Assembly: GCA_016873525.1 (NCBI GenBank)
Contig: VGXD01000170.1
Location: forward strand, 1-5,079
From: Nitrospira sp.
GTDB taxonomy: Bacteria; Nitrospirota; Nitrospiria; Nitrospirales; Nitrospiraceae
Direction of reading: 5' to 3'
Length of the DNA: 5,079 nucleotides
Shown: piece by piece, positions 1-5,079 of the stretch
Numbering within the stretch: the stretch's first letter is position 1
Layout: every line of letters begins with the position of its first letter
Notes under the pieces: model-generated
The model's input: only the letters and a program-made list of their open reading frames with translations
What the model was told of the DNA's origin: nothing
Database searches by the model: none
Program-made: the position numbers and the translations under genes

Positions 1-29
1 GCCAACCACCAAGGAGAAGCACCGCCCCG

Positions 30-2261
<2,232 letters not shown>

Positions 2262-2269
2262 GATCGTTT

Positions 2270-2275
2270 TCCTTT
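2270..2275 (-). promoter_or_regulatory. Ribosome binding site of icd
   Basis: AAAGGA on the minus strand, 8 nt before the icd ATG at 2261. It sits in the 24-nt acn-icd gap, which has no room for a convincing separate promoter or terminator. This supports the chosen icd start and translation of icd from a shared acn-icd message. Confidence 0.7.
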
Positions 2276-2285
2276 CCGCATCGTG

Positions 2286-4532
2286 TTAGTTCAGCGCATT
2301 CAAAGCAGACCCTGCCTTGAACCAGGCAATCTGTTGCTCGGTGATACTGTGGTTCGCCTGGATGGTGAGCGTTTGGCCATCCGGCTTGTGAATGGTCACC
2401 TGCACCGATTTGCCGGGCGCCAGGCTCGCTAGCCCCGTCACGCTGATGCGGTCTTGCTGCTCGATCTTCTCGTAATCCTTCGGGTCAGCGAAGGTCAACG
2501 CCAAGATCCCCTGTTTCTTCAGATTCGTCTCGTGAATACGGGCGAAGCTCTTCGTAATCACGACTTTCACGTTCAGGAACCGGGGCGACATCGCCGCATG
2601 TTCGCGGCTGCTGCCCTCGCCGTAGTTCTCGTCCCCCACGACGACCGACCCGATGCCCTTGGCCTTGTAGGCGCGGGCGATCTGCGCGATGGTGAGGTTC
2701 GCCTCGCCCGTGAGGACGTTCGTCCCCTTGCCGGGCTCGGATGAAAACGCGCTATTGGCGCCCAAGAACATGTTGTCGCTGATCTTGTCGAGATGCCCGC
2801 GGAACTTGAGCCAGGGACCGGCCGGTGAAATATGGTCCGTGGTGGTCTTGCCCTTGGTCTTGATCAAGAGCGGAAGCTTCTCGAAATCTTTGCCGTCCCA
2901 CCGCGGGAACGGCTGCAACAATTGGAGCCGCTCGCTGGTCGGCGGGATATCCACCGTCAACGCATCGCCGTTTTCGGCCGGCGCCACAAAGCCTTCGTCG
3001 CCCTTGGCAAATCCCTTAGCGGGAAGCTCTTCGCCCTGCGGCGCTTCGAACTTGAATTCTTTTCCGTCCGCCCCTGTGAGTTTCTGATTGACCGGATCAA
3101 AACCCAAGTCACCGGTAATGGCATACGCCGTCACGACTTCCGGGCTGGCAAGGAACGAGAGCGTTTCATTCACACCGTCGTTGCGCCCCGGAAAGTTGCG
3201 ATTGAAGGAACTCACGATGGAATCCGCCTTGCCCTTGACCGCATCGGCTCGCTTCCACTGTCCGATGCAGGGGCCGCAGGAATTCGACAAGACCGTCCCG
3301 CCCAACTGCTCGAACGTCTCCAAGAACCCGTCGCGCTTCATCGTGTGATAAATGCGCTCGGAGCCCGGCGACACGAGAAACGAGGCCTTGGCCTTGAGCC
3401 CGGCCTTCAACCCCTGCTTGGCAATGTGCGCAGAGCGGCTGATGTCTTCATACGAAGAATTGGTGCAACTGCCGATCAGCGCTGCCTTGAGCTCGACCGG
3501 ATAGCCCTTCTCCTTGGCCTCGGCGGCCATCTTGGAAATGGGCCTGGCCAAGTCCGGCGTGTGCGGTCCCACGACATAGGGTTCAAGCTTGGACAGATCG
3601 ACCTCGACAATCTGGTCGTAATACTTCTCCGGCGATTGCAACACTTCCGGGTCGGCGGTCAAGAGGGCCTTGTTGGCTTCGGCCAGCTTGGCGATGTCGT
3701 CCCGGTCGGTGATCTTGAGGTAGGCCACCATCTTCCGGTCGAACGGGAAGACGGAGGTCGTCGCGCCCAATTCGGCGCCCATGTTGCAGATGGTGCCCTT
3801 GCCGGTCGCGCTGATGGTCTCGGCGCCGGGACCGAAATACTCGACGATCTTGTTCGTGCCACCCTTCACGGTGAGCAGACCGCAGAGATACAGAATGACA
3901 TCCTTGGGCGAAGCCCAGCCGCTCAGTTTGCCGGTCAGCTTCACGCCGATCAATTTCGGATGGAGCACTTCCCAGGGAAGGCCCGCCATCACTTCGCCGG
4001 CATCCGCGCCGCCGACACCGATCGCCAATCCGCCCAACCCGCCGCCGTTCGGCGTGTGCGAATCCGTCCCGATGATCAGGCACCCGGGAAACGCGTAATT
4101 CTCCAGCACAACTTGGTGGATGATGCCGGCGCCCGGCTTCCAGAACCCGATCCCGTACTTCTTCGCCGCGGAGGCCAGGAAGTTGTAGACCTCCTTGTTC
4201 TCATCCATCGCGCGAAGCAGGTCCTTCTCGGAACCCATTTCGGCGCGGATCAAGTGATCGCAGTGAATCGAGCTCGGCACAGCGGCTTTCTTCTTGTTCG
4301 CCTGCATGAACTGCAACATGGCCATCTGGGCCGTGGCGTCCTGCATGGCGACCCGGTCCGGACGCAGGGCCAGCATGGCCTTGCCCCGCTCCCAGACTTG
4401 GGTGTCGAAGTTGTCGGCATGGGAGACCAGGATCTTCTCGGCCAGGGTCAGCGGCCGGCCGAACTTCTTCCGGGCCTTGTCCACGATGCCGGGCATCTTG
4501 GCGTAGAGCGTTTTCACCATCTCGACTGACAT
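2286..4532 (-). CDS. acn: Aconitate hydratase, mitochondrial-type [4Fe-4S] aconitase
   Basis: Cytoplasmic [4Fe-4S] enzyme isomerising citrate and isocitrate via cis-aconitate; here it links icd to ATP-citrate lyase. The 748-aa product resembles animal mitochondrial aconitase along its whole length and is shorter than bacterial AcnA (about 890 aa) or AcnB (about 865 aa). Cluster ligands are Cys356 (in LIGSCTNSSYED) and Cys419 and Cys422 (in SCGPCIGQW). Other active-site motifs are IHCDH (89-93), GTDSHTPNGGG (155-165), SSFNRNFPGRND (441-452), TTDHISPAGPW (564-574) and YGEGSSREHAA (637-647), which contains the catalytic Ser. Domains 1-3 cover roughly residues 45-470, followed by a linker and the swivelling C-terminal domain at about 550-690. 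The frame opens at a TTG at 4547, but that codon overlaps the GAGGGAG ribosome binding site. The ATG at 4532, 6 nt after that site, is the better start. The gene ends in TAA, 24 nt before icd, and begins 102 nt after the aclA stop. Databases may name such genes acnA. Confidence 0.97.
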   Translation of the reverse strand: MSVEMVKTLYAKMPGIVDKARKKFGRPLTLAEKILVSHADNFDTQVWERGKAMLALRPDRVAMQDATAQMAMLQFMQANKKKAAVPSSIHCDHLIRAEMGSEKDLLRAMDENKEVYNFLASAAKKYGIGFWKPGAGIIHQVVLENYAFPGCLIIGTDSHTPNGGGLGGLAIGVGGADAGEVMAGLPWEVLHPKLIGVKLTGKLSGWASPKDVILYLCGLLTVKGGTNKIVEYFGPGAETISATGKGTICNMGAELGATTSVFPFDRKMVAYLKITDRDDIAKLAEANKALLTADPEVLQSPEKYYDQIVEVDLSKLEPYVVGPHTPDLARPISKMAAEAKEKGYPVELKAALIGSCTNSSYEDISRSAHIAKQGLKAGLKAKASFLVSPGSERIYHTMKRDGFLETFEQLGGTVLSNSCGPCIGQWKRADAVKGKADSIVSSFNRNFPGRNDGVNETLSFLASPEVVTAYAITGDLGFDPVNQKLTGADGKEFKFEAPQGEELPAKGFAKGDEGFVAPAENGDALTVDIPPTSERLQLLQPFPRWDGKDFEKLPLLIKTKGKTTTDHISPAGPWLKFRGHLDKISDNMFLGANSAFSSEPGKGTNVLTGEANLTIAQIARAYKAKGIGSVVVGDENYGEGSSREHAAMSPRFLNVKVVITKSFARIHETNLKKQGILALTFADPKDYEKIEQQDRISVTGLASLAPGKSVQVTIHKPDGQTLTIQANHSITEQQIAWFKAGSALNALN

Positions 4533-4538
4533 AAGAAT

Positions 4539-4545
4539 CTCCCTC
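4539..4545 (-). promoter_or_regulatory. Ribosome binding site that fixes the acn start
   Basis: GAGGGAG on the minus strand, with a 6-nt spacer (ATTCTT) to the ATG at 4532. It overlaps the in-frame TTG at 4547, so using the TTG would add five residues (MREIL) encoded by the Shine-Dalgarno site itself. This supports the ATG start. Confidence 0.8.
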
Positions 4546-4554
4546 AAAGAGCTA

Positions 4555-4603
4555 TCAGCTTTCAGGAGTCAGTTTGAACTGAGAACCGACCACTGATCAC
4601 TGA
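4555..4603. repeat. Seven-unit heptamer array with central inversion
   Basis: In the gap between aclA and acn, 49 nt divide exactly into seven 7-nt units. Read on the plus strand they are TCAGCTT, TCAGGAG, TCAGTTT, GAACTGA, GAACCGA, CCACTGA and TCACTGA. The first three begin with TCAG. The last four end with its reverse complement CTGA, with one unit as CCGA. The switch occurs at the perfect inverted repeat TCAGTTTGAACTGA (4569-4582). On the minus-strand transcript the units could pair across the centre as an interrupted stem: 4 to 6 pairs per unit for the inner three unit pairs, separated by small internal loops at 7-nt spacing. The array ends 22 nt upstream of the acn start codon. Its function is unknown; it may be a dispersed intergenic repeat or an mRNA processing or attenuation structure. 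Confidence 0.7.
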
Positions 4604-4606
4604 CGA

Positions 4607-4662
4607 CTATTTCAACGGCGGCACTCCCCGTCGCCTATTTCAGCGGCGGGACCTCCCGCCTT
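4607..4662 (-). repeat. 28-nt imperfect tandem duplication of the aclA 3' tip
   Basis: Two abutting 28-nt units, each ending in TAG on the minus strand, match at 21 of 28 positions by my count. Copy 1 (4635-4662) is the true end of aclA and reads RREVPPLK-stop. Copy 2 (4607-4634) lies just after the aclA stop, one nucleotide out of its frame, and reads RRGVPPLK-stop in its own frame. Three of the four differing codons are synonymous (AGG/CGA, GTC/GTG, CTG/TTG); the fourth is Glu/Gly. Copy 2 is probably a remnant of coding sequence. Confidence 0.75.
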
Positions 4663-5078
4663 TTTGGCGCAGCGTAATTAACCAGGTAATCGAAAAGACG
4701 GATCAGCCGGCTCTCCTGACGCTTCTGATCCACCCAGTGACCGATCAGGCCGATCGTGCGCGACAGGATGAAAAACCCGTTCAGGCTGTCGATCGGGAAG
4801 CCCAGATCGACCAGCACCGCCGCCATCGTCCCGTCCACGTTGAGGATCAGATTGTCCTTCTTGGCCGCCGTCACTTGCTCGACCGCGAGGGCGAAGTCGA
4901 GGCAGGGGGTCTTGATGTTCAGGCTCTTGACGTAGCCGACCAACTCCTTGACGCGCTTGTCCGGGTTCCGCAGGCTCTTGACCCGGTGGCCGATGCCGGG
5001 CACGGGCCCCACGTTCTTCTTCATGTAAGTCAGGAAGTCGTCCACGCTCATCTTATTGTCGACGGCATGTTTGAAGTA
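4635..5078 (-). CDS. aclA: ATP-citrate lyase subunit A, C-terminal part (5' end outside window)
   Basis: Partial gene: 147 codons up to the TAG at 4635-4637. The frame stays open to the right edge and continues upstream of the internal ATG at 5051 with YFKHAVDNK, so that ATG is not the start. The fragment is the end of the citrate-synthase-like domain, which cleaves citryl-CoA to acetyl-CoA and oxaloacetate. It matches the human ACLY C-terminus in order: GIGHRVKS-NPD-RV, TP-LD-AL-VE, NLILNVDG and the GLIGHWVDQKR tail motif. The His of GHRV (codon 4986-4988) and the Asp of NVDG (codon 4833-4835) are 51 residues apart, the same as His975 and Asp1026 in human ACLY. A stretch present in ACLY between VDG and LNG is shorter here. 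In two-subunit bacterial enzymes this domain belongs to the large subunit AclA; aclB probably lies upstream, outside the window. ATP-citrate lyase is the diagnostic enzyme of the classical reductive TCA cycle. A fused single-chain enzyme or a citryl-CoA lyase (CCL) is not excluded by this fragment alone. Confidence 0.9.
   Translation of the reverse strand, partial: YFKHAVDNKMSVDDFLTYMKKNVGPVPGIGHRVKSLRNPDKRVKELVGYVKSLNIKTPCLDFALAVEQVTAAKKDNLILNVDGTMAAVLVDLGFPIDSLNGFFILSRTIGLIGHWVDQKRQESRLIRLFDYLVNYAAPKRREVPPLK
4645..4665 (+). terminator. Possible rho-independent terminator on the strand opposite aclA
   Basis: Plus-strand GGCGGGACCTCCCGCC (4645-4660) is a perfect inverted repeat: 6 GC pairs with an ACCT loop, or 7 pairs with a 2-nt loop. 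It is followed at once by TTTTT (4661-4665). On the minus strand the T-tract would precede the stem as A's, so it would not terminate the acn operon message. It lies within the last codons of aclA, so coding constraint may explain it. If active, it would stop antisense transcripts arriving from acn. Confidence 0.35.
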
Positions 5079-5079
5079 A

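Noticed and set aside
1..29. Terminator or next gene downstream of icd
   Set aside because: Only 29 nt are available; I see no convincing hairpin with a T-tract on the minus strand and no readable gene start.
2832..4529. Long plus-strand open frame (565 codons) antisense to acn
   Set aside because: Its composition is that of a shadow frame, it has no recognisable motifs, and it is entirely covered by the well-supported aconitase on the minus strand.
4533..4547. Five-residue N-terminal extension of aconitase from a TTG at 4547
   Set aside because: The codons coincide with the GAGGGAG ribosome binding site of the ATG at 4532; TTG is a weaker start and has no convincing site of its own.
4533..4634. 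Separate sigma-70 promoter for acn in the aclA-acn gap
   Set aside because: A TTGAAA occurs on the minus strand in the aclA tail copy, but no acceptable -10 box follows at normal spacing.
4635..5051. Stand-alone 138-aa gene starting at the ATG at 5051
   Set aside because: The frame is open through the right edge, and the sequence matches only the C-terminal end of a much larger enzyme, so it is the tail of a truncated aclA, not a small gene.

Overview
The window reads as one co-directional block on the minus strand, from the right edge to the left: the 3' end of ATP-citrate lyase subunit A (aclA), a complete aconitate hydratase (acn) and a complete monomeric NADP-dependent isocitrate dehydrogenase (icd). 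These enzymes act in sequence on citrate. In the reductive direction, isocitrate dehydrogenase carboxylates 2-oxoglutarate to isocitrate, aconitase converts isocitrate to citrate, and ATP-citrate lyase splits citrate into acetyl-CoA and oxaloacetate. The set is therefore the citrate end of the reductive TCA (Arnon-Buchanan) cycle of autotrophic CO2 fixation.

The DNA is GC-rich. The combination of a two-subunit-type ATP-citrate lyase, a mitochondrial-type aconitase and a monomeric IDH fits an rTCA autotroph. My best guess is a Nitrospira-like nitrite oxidiser (Nitrospirota). That is an inference from gene content and general knowledge; no phylogenetic marker is present.

Layout: 1-29 is noncoding or unassigned sequence downstream of icd. 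icd lies at 30-2261. A 24-nt gap with a ribosome binding site (2262-2285) separates it from acn. acn lies at 2286-4532; its start is best placed at the ATG at 4532, not at an upstream TTG at 4547. The 102-nt gap 4533-4634 is the most structured noncoding piece. It holds the acn leader and RBS, a 49-nt array of seven 7-nt units that inverts at its centre, and a 28-nt imperfect copy of the aclA 3' tip. aclA occupies 4635 to the right edge and is truncated by the window.

No wholly new system is visible. All three proteins belong to known families with their key residues intact. The points worth a second look are in the aclA-acn gap: the aclA tail fossil with its synonymous differences, the periodic inverted heptamer array, and a terminator-like hairpin with a T-tract on the strand opposite to the genes. 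Long plus-strand open frames across acn and icd are best read as shadows of the minus-strand genes.
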